Origin: Tetmemena sp. SeJ-2015
Lineage: Eukaryota > Ciliophora > Spirotrichea > Sporadotrichida > Oxytrichidae
NCBI GenBank assembly: GCA_027382625.1
Contig: JAJKFJ010022370.1
Location: 102,450-166,449 of the forward strand
Length of the DNA stretch: 64,000 nt
Reading direction: 5' to 3'
The notes beneath the pieces were generated by a model. That model was not told the DNA's origin. It saw only the letters and a list, made by a program, of their open reading frames with translations, and did no database searches. The position numbers and the translations under genes were made by a program. Position 1 is the first letter of the stretch. Every line of letters starts with the position of its first letter. Shown here piece after piece: positions 1-10,457 of the stretch.

Positions 1-181
1 ATGTCGTTACATTTTCTCATTCATAGTATTGATCAAATCGAACTTCTCATCTTTCGTTTATAAGTAGGCGGACTAAATTTGAGTTAATTATGCATCTTAC
101 AGGTTTCCCACCAGTTAAGTACGCAGTCTTGGAGTAGACAGATGAAGGTGAAAACGCTGAGGGCTTTTCTCTATGTTTCAT
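1..181 (-). CDS. Possible 5' end of an unknown gene, cut by the window edge
   Basis: A minus-strand frame opens at an ATG at 181. With a GT-AG intron removed (GTAAGA donor near 110, TTTAG acceptor near 76) it stays open to base 1 when TAA and TAG are read as Gln. The product would start MKHREKPSAF and is otherwise unrecognised. Its ATG overlaps the TGA of the sorting-nexin gene (ATGA), which is odd for a eukaryote. It could instead be a continuation of that gene through an unseen junction. Confidence 0.25.
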
Positions 182-2076
182 ATTTATAAAATCTCTATTT
201 TTATTTGAAAAGCTTAATTTTAGTTAGTAAGAGGAATTTAGAAGGAAAATAAGTTGCTTTCAAAAATGCTAAAGATTCTAGTTTGACAAAACTTTACTCC
301 AGTGGACTGCTCCTTGATTGCTAAAAATAAAATGCTGTTCTCTACCTCTATTGAGCTCATCTATCTCAGGATCTAACTGAAGTTATCTATTTTGTCTTTC
401 TTAAAAGTGGGGATCATTCAATAAATAGAACTTTGGATTTTAATTTAAAGATATTATATTGAAGATTGAATCTCCTAAGTGCCAATCTAAAACTATGCCC
501 ATGCTAATGAGACCATCAATCTCTTTATCAGTTTAGTCTATCTGCTTCTGTAAAGTAATTGAGTAGTTTTGCTTTTCGTTTGAAGACTTGAAGAGAGTTC
601 TTAAACTTTTCTTTCCACCCAGTAGTTTATCTAACTCAGATTGTTGACTTGCTTTCCTTGCTGTTAGCTTTTGAATTAGAACTGAAAGCTGATACCTCTG
701 CTAGATAGAGTCTTGAAAAGCCTAAACATCTAAAATCTCCCCCTTCACCCAGTAGTACAAACTGGAGAAAGGATTTTTCGTCTTCTCACACTACAGATTA
801 ATATTTAAGAAGCATAAGTTACATACCATATCTTTGAGTGACTTGTAAAGATCATTGGTTGCATCTCCAAAGATCATTTTAGTGGGGTTACTGTCAACAT
901 AATAGCTCAAACTCTTCTCCTCGTACTTGTGAAGCATGTTCACAATTTACTCTATGATAAAGTTATAACGACGCAAGTCTTACTTTAATTGTTAATGGTC
1001 AGATCATGGAGCTCAGCGAGGCCTTTAAGTTATTTCCTTAAAGCCTTATACTGAATCAAAAGCTTCTTTAGGAAATTCTCGAAGTCATTCAACTTGAATT
1101 CATACTCTTGCTATTTATCTGCGATGCGCTTGAATTGGATTTCATTGAGGCCAAAAGCTTCAATAAATCTGTTCCCCATCTCATCATAATTTATCTTAGG
1201 TAGCTTCATTAGCTGGCCTGGTACGTCTGAATTTCCACCTGTGAATTCAGGCCTTGCGAAAATCCTAAACTCTTCTGAGTTGAGGAGGTTAGTAAGCTAA
1301 GAAACTTGCTTCAAGAAACGCTCTAGGTAATATCTTCTCTCTATTATAAACTTTACATCTTTATTACCCACTGCTTTCTTTGGAGGAATAGCAAAAATTT
1401 AAGATAAATTATTTTCTATAAGAGATTATAACAAGTCAAAACAAATTCTTAATTCAAAGACTGGTTGGTCCTTTATTTTAATTGTAAAATGAATATAGAA
1501 TTAATATTTTTAATAGCGGGTACAAATACTCCTGGCCACCTGACAAGGAAAATATTCCTAAGCTAGTAAAATTCATTGTATCTTCTCTGTCCTTCAAATT
1601 GCCCGAGAGCATCTTCTCCTCTGATTTAATACGACACGTACTTATTGTTGATTAAGGTGGGTGAGACAACCTCGAACTTGTTATTGATTGTCATTAGCGT
1701 TCCGAAATGCGGAATCTTGTACTGATTTACAAGTTCTTCAACCATCTGAGTGAATTTAGTTGAACCTAGGGACTAGAGGGACCGCTCGCTAAAAGACCTC
1801 TGGTTCATCAATTCAGTCACTCCCCCTATTGAGGAACGATTTGAAGGTGACATCTTAAATTTAATTATCTGAATGTTAGGAGAAGCAGACTTGAAATTAT
1901 CAGGCATCGTGAACTCATCATTCTACGATTCAAGGTGTTCATAATAAATACATAAAAGAAATATCAAGTAAAGTTAGTTCAAGTTCTCTCTGATCTGGGA
2001 AATCCATGTCATTTTCATTCTCAAGAAATTGCTGCTGCCTAGTTGGAGATTTTTCCTCCTCTGAGTTGTCACTCAT
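178..2076 (-). CDS. Sorting nexin (PX domain followed by a BAR-like helical region)
   Basis: The gene starts MSDNSEEEKSP at 2076 with an acidic, disordered N-terminus. After the junction at 1935-1968 comes a PX domain, which binds phosphoinositides on endosomes: a GEDALGQFEGQRRYNEF-type core, then a VFVPAIPPKK loop rebuilt across the IES at 1393-1517. A helical region of about 230 residues rich in K, Q and L follows, as in SNX-BAR proteins that tubulate membranes. GT-AG introns lie near 950-985 and near 790-830, and a third IES is at 415-466. Numerous in-frame TAA/TAG codons fall inside the domain. The domain order and length fit SNX1/2/4-type proteins. The exact C-terminus near 178 is uncertain. 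Confidence 0.8.
415..466. other. IES, 52 bp, pointer ATC (minus-strand reading)
   Basis: The sorting-nexin frame hits TGA inside this AT-rich segment. Joining the two ATC copies restores DSIPTFKKDKI and continues the BAR-like helix. The segment has no GT-AG boundaries. Confidence 0.7.
1393..1517. other. IES, 125 bp, pointer GCTATT (minus-strand reading)
   Basis: AATAGC occurs at 1387-1392 and 1512-1517 on the plus strand. Excision rebuilds the PX-domain loop VPAIPPKKAVG. The interior is AT-rich and has no splice sites. Confidence 0.85.
1935..1968. other. IES, 34 bp, pointer CTTGA (minus-strand reading)
   Basis: TCAAG copies lie at 1930-1934 and 1964-1968. Without excision the frame ends at TGA. 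With it the protein reads TLLESQNDEFTMP in frame. Confidence 0.75.
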
Positions 2077-2170
2077 TTCAGAAACTGAATAATAATTATA
2101 TTTATATTCTATTAAAATTAGTATCAGTGATCGTAATATATTCGTTCATACACCCCAAGAGAGAGAAACT

Positions 2171-4478
2171 ATGAAAATTAATATGGAAACTGCAGATTCA
2201 TCTCACAGAACACAGCCTAGGAAACTAACTCTGAACATAATGGACTCGAGATCCATGCTGGATGATTTCTTCCTGCAGATGAAATTTAACTAACAAGAGG
2301 AAACACAGTAGTCTTTAGCAATTAGAGAGAGAAACAGCTTAGCTTAAAATGCTGATCCTACTAGTTAAGATTGGCATTCAAGGGAAAGGAAAAAATTCAT
2401 GAGAAGTAGAAAACGTGGTGGTGCTGGCCATCCTTATCATTAAGATCCACAATATCTCTCATAAGACCTAACTCTGCATGCTCGAAAGGAATCTCTTGTT
2501 TCTCCTAGAGGCGCTCTGAAAGGAGAAAGATAAGGAATGATGGAAGTTCACAAGTAAATGTTTAAAGATAGAGTGCAATCTGCTCTTCCAAATCAGAGGA
2601 GAATGATGATATAGAAATACAGGTCAAGTATGGTTGGAAGAGACTCCTTAACAAATTCAAATGCTGATTATAAGATGCTTTCAGAAAGAGTCAAAATTAG
2701 AAATAAGGAAGTAATGGAGCAAGCTCCTATCCTTTAAATGTATTTTATATCTCATTCATAACGAGAGTGAAAGATAATAGAACACAAACTCTCTAATTCA
2801 CTAAGAAATGAATGAAGAAAATCATGGGGGAAGAAGAATGATAACTAATCTCTTAATTATTTTATCCACCTTAAAACTACATGGGACATGCTTCCACTCA
2901 TCTATTCAAGAGAAATAATTCAGAGAGAGGGGAACCCCGCAGATCATCTCATCATTTCTCTGGGAATCTAAAGAACATAAAAATCTATCTCTATTTATAG
3001 TATGATTTTTGTAATTTCTTCTTATCACTAATTTGAAAGTCTGAAATACAAGTTAGCGAATAGCCAAGACGTACAAGAAATAAATTAAGCTATTGAGTAG
3101 ACAGTTAAGAATTTAGAACCCAAGGCCCAAAGGTAGAAAAAGTAAAAACGTTTACTATAATAGAGAAGACAGTTGCTTTTGGCAAGTCAGAGGAACAAAA
3201 ATGAAAACCTCGTCGTCTACAAATCTAACTTTTCAAATGGTCTTTATGAATACGATCATGACAAGGAGAGTATCGATATTTAGGTACTCTCGCCCAATGA
3301 TTCGCAGCAAGCAGCTGAAACTGTTCAAGAGGAGACGGTTACGTTTTAGTAGGACTACACTTACACTCATCAAACTGAGAGCATGCCCCAAGCACTCTAG
3401 ACCACTAATTAATTTCTCAATTAGACGTACTCAAATAATGGGTCAAAGCTCAAAGATCAAAGTTTCTCACAAAATATTCTTATGTCAACGCCCAAGTATT
3501 CATCTAAAAATCTTCATTAGGTTATACATCTTCCTCAGCAGCAATTCCTAACTATACATTCTAATTAAGTCTCAAATTAGTAAATATCTGAAAATCAAAC
3601 GCAGCCTCAAAAACTACTAGGCAGAAAAAATCAAAGCCAGAGAGGTCCAAGAAGATTTAATGAATCTCAATAGTCATCCTAACATTTTTAGAACCTCAAT
3701 ACTCTCAACTTAAACTAGCAGTTTGATAATAACATCTAGCCTCATCCTGAAACTAATAGAGCCTAGATTTCTTTTTCACGAACTTAGAAGAGTGGGTTAG
3801 TTCCCATTCTTTTGGAGATGAAGCAAAATAAGCAGGCTTTCATGAGAAAATAAAGCATCATTCCAAATGAATACAAGCAAGTGGATGCTCCTCTATCATA
3901 AAGACCACTCAGCTCTGATGGACAAAGAATCTACTCAAAGCATATTTCAATAAATAATGATTGTTGTTTAATTTCGCTGGTCAATGAGAAAGAGCATTTC
4001 CTCTCTCCTGTCACAAGCTCCCACGACATAAACCTTTAAAATCCTATTCTCATTTTATGATTTGTACTTTGTTTATATGCTTGAAGCATAAGGAAAAGTA
4101 GTACAACAACGGCTTTTAGAAACTGAAGGAGGAACTTTTAAAAGCCAAGGCCTCTTAATTGATAGATATAGTTTCTCCAAAGTGCTCTTCCCTCGCTTAT
4201 AGAGTGAATAAACTAAGAGAGAAGACAAAAAGAAGATTATAGAGACGAGACACAACATAGACTTCAATCATTTGATGAGGGGCTTTGAAATTATTAATCC
4301 TGCTAAGAAAGTCAAGGAAAACCTTTAGAGCAAAGAGGAAATAAGAGGTATGTTTTATGGACAGTTTGATCTGTTTAAAAGGTGGAAGGTTACATAAAAT
4401 GGCGTTCAAAGCTAAGATGCTATTCAAAGCATCTAGAGAAATTAATTAGATTAAGTTCCTCCAAGCTAATTAAAATGA
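2171..4478 (+). CDS. Unknown Gln/Ser-rich protein
   Basis: A reading frame from ATG 2171 runs with dozens of TAA/TAG codons to TGA at 4476. I recognise no domain. The first 190 residues are basic and disordered. The middle, after the IES at 2760-2825, contains a more ordered stretch (WGKKNDNQSL, then NPADHLIISLGI). A Lys/Gln-rich helix and a long Gln/Asn/Ser-rich region follow. The last 130 residues (from near 4077) are again ordered and charged. The reading frame breaks at 4058-4077, and I could not resolve that junction. The start lies 94 bp from the divergently transcribed sorting nexin. Confidence 0.55.
2760..2825. other. IES, 66 bp, pointer TCAT
   Basis: TCAT occurs at 2756-2759 and 2822-2825. 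The segment carries two in-frame TGA codons. Excision (a multiple of 3) gives a smooth reading YFISHSWGKKND. Confidence 0.6.
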
Positions 4479-4594
4479 TGAAGAAAATGAAGAAAACATT
4501 TCATAAATTTAATTTCTATTGAAGCTCTATTCTATAACTCAAGTGAAAAATTGTTCTTAAATAGTAATTGATTGATAATAAGAGATAAATTCAT

Positions 4595-6960
4595 TCATAA
4601 AAGCCATTATTTGCACTATAAAAGATCTTTGGAGTAGGCGGTTGCGTTCGGTCCTCCTCTGCTCGGAGAGTACTTAGAGTCGAAGGCACTTTAATTATCA
4701 TCATACTGACTAATTTGACCATAGTTCTTTTGCATTCCCATGTTATAGTTATTGGAGTAAGTGTTGTTATTTTAGGGAGGACGCATGCTGTAGTTGGTTG
4801 ATCCTGCTATTCCCTGTAAATCGTGCATAGGATTCATATCGAATCGAAGTGCGGTGTTCATTCCTCCATAACTCTAATCATAGAGGCTTCCTTAGCCCAT
4901 GGGGAACTCATTCTTCATATTCGGTTGAGGAGTCAAAGCGCTCAGTTTGTCTAAATCTATTATATAAACAAAAATTTAAATAAAATTAAAAATATATAAT
5001 TAACAAGCTTATATGTATTATGACTGTTATCTGTAGCTAAAAAATTTCATCATTAAATTTTATATAAAATCTAGAATTATATTTCTTATATCTATTTAAA
5101 ATCTAAAATTAATTTTTATGAAATCAATTGTAAGACGACTCATATAAACTTACTCAAATCAGAGTCTATTGAGGCAATATCAGGAGGCATCATTATATCT
5201 AAGTCGAAGCTTTGATTTTCAATGTTTCCTAAACCTCCTTGGCTTATCAAATAAATTAAGTAGAGTCAATCAGATTTTGGTGTCCTCCTGCTCCACCATG
5301 GAAATAGGTGCCAGCAGCGGTAGATGGATTCTTTGAAATGAACTCTTTGGATCCTTGCATTTCGTATTATGGATTCATATTGAAGTCACTCAGGTTTTGC
5401 CTTGGCCTCATCTGATTCTACTGAGAATATACTGAGCCACCATACTTTTACTAAAGCATACTAAACAAATAATCTAAGCTTACTGGATCATAGGGTACGT
5501 TGTAATTCTGCTAAGTGTTGTTTGCCATTTAGTAGTTGAATTCCTTATTCTTAGCAGGAGAGAATTATTTCTTGACTGCCATGTTTGGACTGTAAAATTG
5601 ACCTTCTTGAGCAGGGTATTAGAGCTAACTTACTCCCTCACTATCAAGGTTTAGGTTCTCACTCTAGTTTATCGACTTCGCTCAGATTGTGGTTGTGGCT
5701 TACAGATCCAGAAATCTAAGAAGAATTCTAGCCAGCTCTGCTCTTCATCCCTTAAGAATTCTAAGATTGATGAAAAGGCTTTGGAGGTATGTATGCTCTA
5801 TTCGAAGTCAAACTTGGCTTCTTCAAGTTCACAGGCACCATATTTTCCTCTTCATAGTCTTATTCAATCGAAGTTAGAGGTAGTTGCGATTGTGAAATTT
5901 TATTGCTTCCTCCTCTTGGAGCCTTTTAAGCTTTGTTATCGTTAGCTGCTCCAAAATTACGAGGATTTATTGGATTAGCACTGGGTGGAATCTAACTCTT
6001 ATGATGCTAGAGAGCCATAGTATTCGGTGCATAGACAGTTTTCATACTTTGAGGAGCAGTTGATAAAGATGCATTACCTCCTAAGCCTCCTACACCTGCA
6101 TTACTCTTATGCCGACCTCCAATCAAAGGTACATGCTATTGACTGATTCCACTATCCTAGACAGAATCTTCAGAAGTTCCATAGAGCAATTAATTTATGT
6201 CCTCATTTTGAGAAGAGCTACCTTAAAGTTTAACCCTTGTTTGCTGTGCAGTCAGAGCTTTCTATTGCTTAGTCTCCTCAATTCTCTATCTGGCCTTATT
6301 GATCTTACTCTCTATTAAAAAATTGCTTCAAGTTTAGCTTGCTCTATAGCATGCTGCTCTTTAAGCTTCCTGACTTGAACTGATTTATTATCTGCTGATT
6401 GGATTGCCTTTTTTGGTGGATTCTGAGATCTAGTTCTCTCAGAAGCCTTCTTGGTGATAGCGGTCTGCTTTCTCTGAAGGAGACTTGCTTCTCTGGGGTT
6501 GAGATCTTTCATCTTTGACTCCTATTCTGTGAGTTTTTCCTTCAAACTTTGCTGCTCTTGTAGTAGTAGCTTGACCATGTCTGACAATTCATTGATCTGC
6601 TTGTTCTTTTGATCTAGCTACTCAGCTTCTCTTAAGAGCATCTCACTAGTCATTTGCTTTTAATTGTTACATAGGATAATAGTACGGTTTCTTATCTAGT
6701 ACTGAATAAGTGCTGAGATTTGAAATTGATTATTAATTCCATTCCTAAAATTTTACTTTACTTTACTTACTTTGCTTTTAATTGTCGAAAGTGTTCATTG
6801 CCTGTCGTTGACTTCCATTACCTACCAGGTCATACAAACTTTCAGAGGGCTCTTCTTAAATTTAAGGCATTTCTTTCGAAGGCATGGCTCTGTGATTGGG
6901 GCTTCTATCTAAATCGATTGCTTGTTATAGTCTTGTTGGGTTTAATTCTATGATATTCAT
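4595..6960 (-). CDS. Unknown coiled-coil and Gln/Asn-rich protein
   Basis: The gene starts MNIIELNPTRL at 6960. A 26-nt GT-AG intron lies at 6745-6770. A coiled coil of about 110 residues follows, rich in E, K, Q and L. The rest, about 450 residues, is low-complexity sequence rich in Q, N, S, P and G and typical of disordered scaffold proteins. There are frame changes near 6285-6310 (26-bp segment with ATAGAGA repeats, or a 23-nt intron), 5660 (22-nt intron or small indel), about 5250 (unresolved) and 4965-5160 (190-bp AT-rich segment that fits either a GTAAGT intron or a GATTT-pointer IES). The stop is TGA at 4595. I recognise no family; the N-terminal coiled coil suggests a structural or basal-body role, but this is a guess. 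Confidence 0.6.
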
Positions 6961-8857
6961 AAAAATGGCAATTAAGATAAGTTCGAATTAAGGATAAAGT
7001 AAAGTAATTTATTTTTAAAAATTGAATAAAGTATAAATAGAGTATTGATTCCTGATCCAACTATCGAATGCTGATGTTAATTGTTATACATAGTTTTCCT
7101 TCCAGCGAAAGAGAGAGGCTCTGCAGCACCACCTTAACCTCCTAATTCTATTCTTATCCTTTGCTCATCTTGAAGTTGAAGCATAAATAGAAAAATATGA
7201 TATGACTATCTATATCCTAGCATCCTTTCTCTTTACTTTTCTTCTTCTTTCTTTCTATTTTTCTCTTCAATCTACTTTTGTAGTGCATCTCTGATAGCCT
7301 GTTGAGAATCTTCTTTCTTCTTCACCAAAATAGACTTTTCATCTCTACCTTGAAAGATAGTTCCTCTCTGCTCAAGTTCTATATCTAACCTTCCCTCTGT
7401 CACCTTTCCTCTTGTCATGATCTAAGGGAAATCCATTTTAGTTTACATGGCGTTATATATAACATAACCACAAACTAAAAAAAACGTTATAGTGCATACT
7501 ATTCTAGTTCTTAGGTTGCCCTGACCCCGGATAAAAAGTTGAGGAGGGTTAGTGAGCACCGCTCATCTCATTTATCTCATGAAGTTTTGAAGAGAGATTT
7601 TTATCTGAGTTCATGAATGGGTTTTAATTCTAGGACATTTCATTTCCAAGTCCTGCTCCAAAATTGCCCTTTTCAAGGGAGGCTCTTTGTTGCCAGGGGA
7701 AAAATCCAGTTTGATTAGTTTGGCCTGGCTCTACATTTTAATAAAGCATAACCTGCTATTTATAATTTGGTGTGAGATCGCTAGGCTACCTGTTTACAGA
7801 GCCACCTCTGCCAGCTGCTCCTCCATACTTGGTGGAAAAGCCACCTTCCATTTCTCGTTTTCTATATTCGTCTCTCTCCTTAATTTGTCTTTGCAGTTCG
7901 TCTTGATACAACTTTCTCTTCACTTCTTTGTCATAATTTCTCGCTAATAGCTGTAGTTTAAGCATGTACCTGACTTGAACCCACTATAGCATGAGAATGG
8001 ATGTTAGCGATGCCTCTGCCTCTAGGAATGATTTCATTCCCCAAGCCTCCAATAGGCTGCTTCTGTAATATCCCTGCTTAGAATTGTGCAAAGTCTGCCT
8101 ATCCGCTCAGCCCAGGAATTTGGTTTACTAAATCACAAACTTAAAAAAGAAAAGAAGAAGTATTACTGTCATTCTCAGAGTACACTTTTGGAGACCGCTG
8201 AACATTTTAACTGTTCTATTTACTTAATCCCAGACCATCATAATTTAAAGCAAAAATATATTCTAGTATGCTAATTGTTTGCACCAGCCAAGCCAAATAT
8301 GCTCTCTGAAGGCCCACTAATAGCAGCTGAAGATTGCTTCGTAAGCTCATACGGAGAAGCTTTCTATTGCTACTCTTATTTGAAAGCATTCAGATTACAT
8401 TATAATTTAAAAATAACTCCTTTGCTTATTACCTAAGATAAGAATAATTAGCAAGAGTTACTATGAAGAAAAAAGAGTATGAAAAAGATGAATAAGAAGC
8501 TGTGATTAATTCCCTCTGACTTACTCTTAATCATCTCAAGTTCCTTGTTATTGATGACGACAGCATCGCTTCCTTGGAACCTTGCACCCTGACCGAGCCC
8601 TTGTATAGTTTCCTCAGTTGCAGAAATTTTTCTGGACTAATGAGGCTGTTATTTAGAGACTGGGGCAGGCCTTCGCTTTGAATTGCCTCTCTAACTAGGA
8701 TCATAGCCAGGTCCTTCTTTCCCCTAGGCTGATGAGCTGTCTTTACGATGGAGAGGTGGCTGTCTAGAGCCAGACGGTATCTCTAGAGGGTTATTAAAAA
8801 TGAGTTGAAAATACTAGAGTTTTCTGGGATTGCTCCGTGCTATTTATGATTATTCAT
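6957..8857 (-). CDS. Unknown protein with charged helical repeats, possibly ciliary
   Basis: The probable start is ATG 8857. The protein has long Gly/Gln/Ser-rich stretches and two copies of a charged helical motif (YQDELQRQIKERDEYRKRE and, later, RDALQKQIEEKNRKKEEE). Each motif is preceded by a similar V-I/L-x-N/K-K-x-E/D segment. Such alternation is seen in ciliary coiled-coil proteins such as CCDC66, but I cannot assign a family. Junctions are at 8400-8510 (intron or IES), 8127-8280 (IES), near 7955 (short intron) and 7458-7491 (IES). The true C-terminus may lie near 7050; the first in-frame TGA (6957) overlaps the next gene's ATG. Confidence 0.55.
7458..7491. other. IES, 34 bp, pointer TATAAC (minus-strand reading)
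   Basis: GTTATA occurs at 7452-7457 and 7486-7491. Excision joins SMHYN to AMQTKMDF in frame. No splice sites fit. Confidence 0.8.
8127..8280. other. IES, 154 bp, pointer AAAC (minus-strand reading)
   Basis: GTTT occurs at 8123-8126 and 8277-8280. The reading frame stops at TGA inside. Excision gives GLAGANQIPGLSG in frame. Confidence 0.7.
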
Positions 8858-8859
8858 TT

Positions 8860-9310
8860 TGAAATGGAAGACGATATAATAATAACTATAATTTCTTATA
8901 AGTTTTTGATTTAATTTTATTATAGCACTGCGCAGTTTTAATCCTTAAAAAGAGGAGAAATTTACTTAATTTATTAACTTTATAAATCATTTTTAAATAG
9001 TTAATATCTAATAATATTTTTAATTCAAGGTCTTAAAATTAATGAATTACTAGCTTTATTTCATTTTGTTTATAAATAAAGAAGAATAGTGACAGGATAT
9101 AAATAAGTTTAGTTTGCTGCATCAAATTGAAAATGAAATTGGATTGCATGATATTTAAAGTAAATAATTATTTTGGAAGGCTACTTATAATTGTGAGCTA
9201 CATTTCTGTCAATGTTCTTGGAATCAAAAAGCAAATTCGATATAAGAAGCCCCACCCGAGAAGAGAGGAGTCCCTCCCCAGACGGCTTTTACTCTTGGTC
9301 AAACAATCAC
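8860..9310. other. AT-rich intergenic DNA
   Basis: No supported gene. The stretch is AT-rich up to about 9230, followed by 80 bp of higher GC just upstream of the next gene. Confidence 0.5.
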
Positions 9311-10251
9311 ATGTACAGAACCTCCTACAGTGACATGAAATTACTCAAAGTAAGCATTTAATTCCCCAATGATATGTTATCATCGAAATTTAATTTCATT
9401 CCATTTGTTGTAAGGTTAAATGAGTTTAAAATAACTAAACAAATAAAATTCATGTTTTATATGTTAGCTATAATCTAATTTTTGAATAATTTACATGAAT
9501 TTTTTTTTAATTCTATGCTCCGCATACTAAAATGGTGTAAGATGAATGAATAATCAAGCAATATCTTCTTATAGAGTCCAGTTGAGAACAAGAATCACGT
9601 CATTCCCAACTACCAAGGCTATATTCCAGGCAAGATAGCTGACAATCAGATTGGAGGTACCATACCCGCTATCAGCAGAAGAGTATTCTCCCCTGAGAAA
9701 CTAGACTCAAAGCCCTAATTCGCATCAACAGGGTAAGAACTTTACCACTACTACTAATTATTTTAATCAATTTCACTTTAGCTTGAACTGGAGAACGATC
9801 CCAAAAACTGATGACACCTTGCCAGCGTGGACTCACAAGTACGGCAGGCAAACTATCTTAAAGCCCCACCCAAATGTTAATGAACCTAAGTGGATGACTA
9901 TATGTCGAGAATCCTATGGCAGACCTCAGCTTAAGCTGAAGCCAAACACTCGCTAGGCCGCCTCTTGCAGAGACCTGTTCTTCGATAACACCGTTAAAGT
10001 TTCTCATCGTCCAGTAACTCAAGTAGTTAGTGGCTTCATGAGAAACAGAACACATGGAGATGGCAAAGGATGGGTACCTGACCCTGTCCTTAACTCTGAT
10101 ATGGTGATATCAATAAGTCTTATTTACTATCTTTATGGTGAGAACAGAATACAGAAATAGATTCAACCAGAGCAAGCCATTTCACAAAACACAGCTCATG
10201 GCAAGCACAGGAAAGCTTCCTAAAGTAAATTTAGTTTACGATAGGGAGTGA
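9311..10251 (+). CDS. FAM166/CIMIP2-like ciliary microtubule inner protein
   Basis: Start MYRTSYSDMKLL at 9311. The first junction (9350-9574) has a GTAAG donor and a TTATAG acceptor; at 225 nt it is unusually long and may hide an IES. The next exon reads VIPNYQGYIPGKIADNQIGG, the 'gYtGyiPg' signature found at the start of FAM166/CIMIP2 proteins inside ciliary doublet microtubules. A 49-nt intron lies at 9733-9781. An IES at 10108-10141 is followed by the end, LPKVNLVYDRE and TGA. The protein is about 210 residues, in range for the family. The N-terminal motif and the basic, Pro-rich composition support the call; the role in axonemes is inferred from the family. Confidence 0.6.
10108..10141. 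other. IES, 34 bp, pointer ATGGTGA
   Basis: The 7-bp repeat occurs at 10101-10107 and 10135-10141. Excision restores SDMVRTEYRNRF and the frame to the natural stop. The segment has no AG end, so it cannot be an intron. Confidence 0.9.
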
Positions 10252-10457
10252 CATCAATCAAATGATCTCAAGTAAAATTGATATATACAATTATTAATTG
10301 ATCCTGTCTTTGATTACCAGATAGAAGACACGACTACTCATAAGCTATTTAATTCTTTCTCTAAGCAATCGTATCATCGATAACTTAGGAATGATTTTAA
10401 GAGTTATATCAGAATTAGATAATAAATTAGCATAAGATATTTTCAGACAAAAATATA

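Noticed and set aside
3201..3551. Standard-code 116-residue frame on the plus strand
   Set aside because: Another plus-strand frame with TAA/TAG read as Gln runs far longer through this region and continues on both sides.
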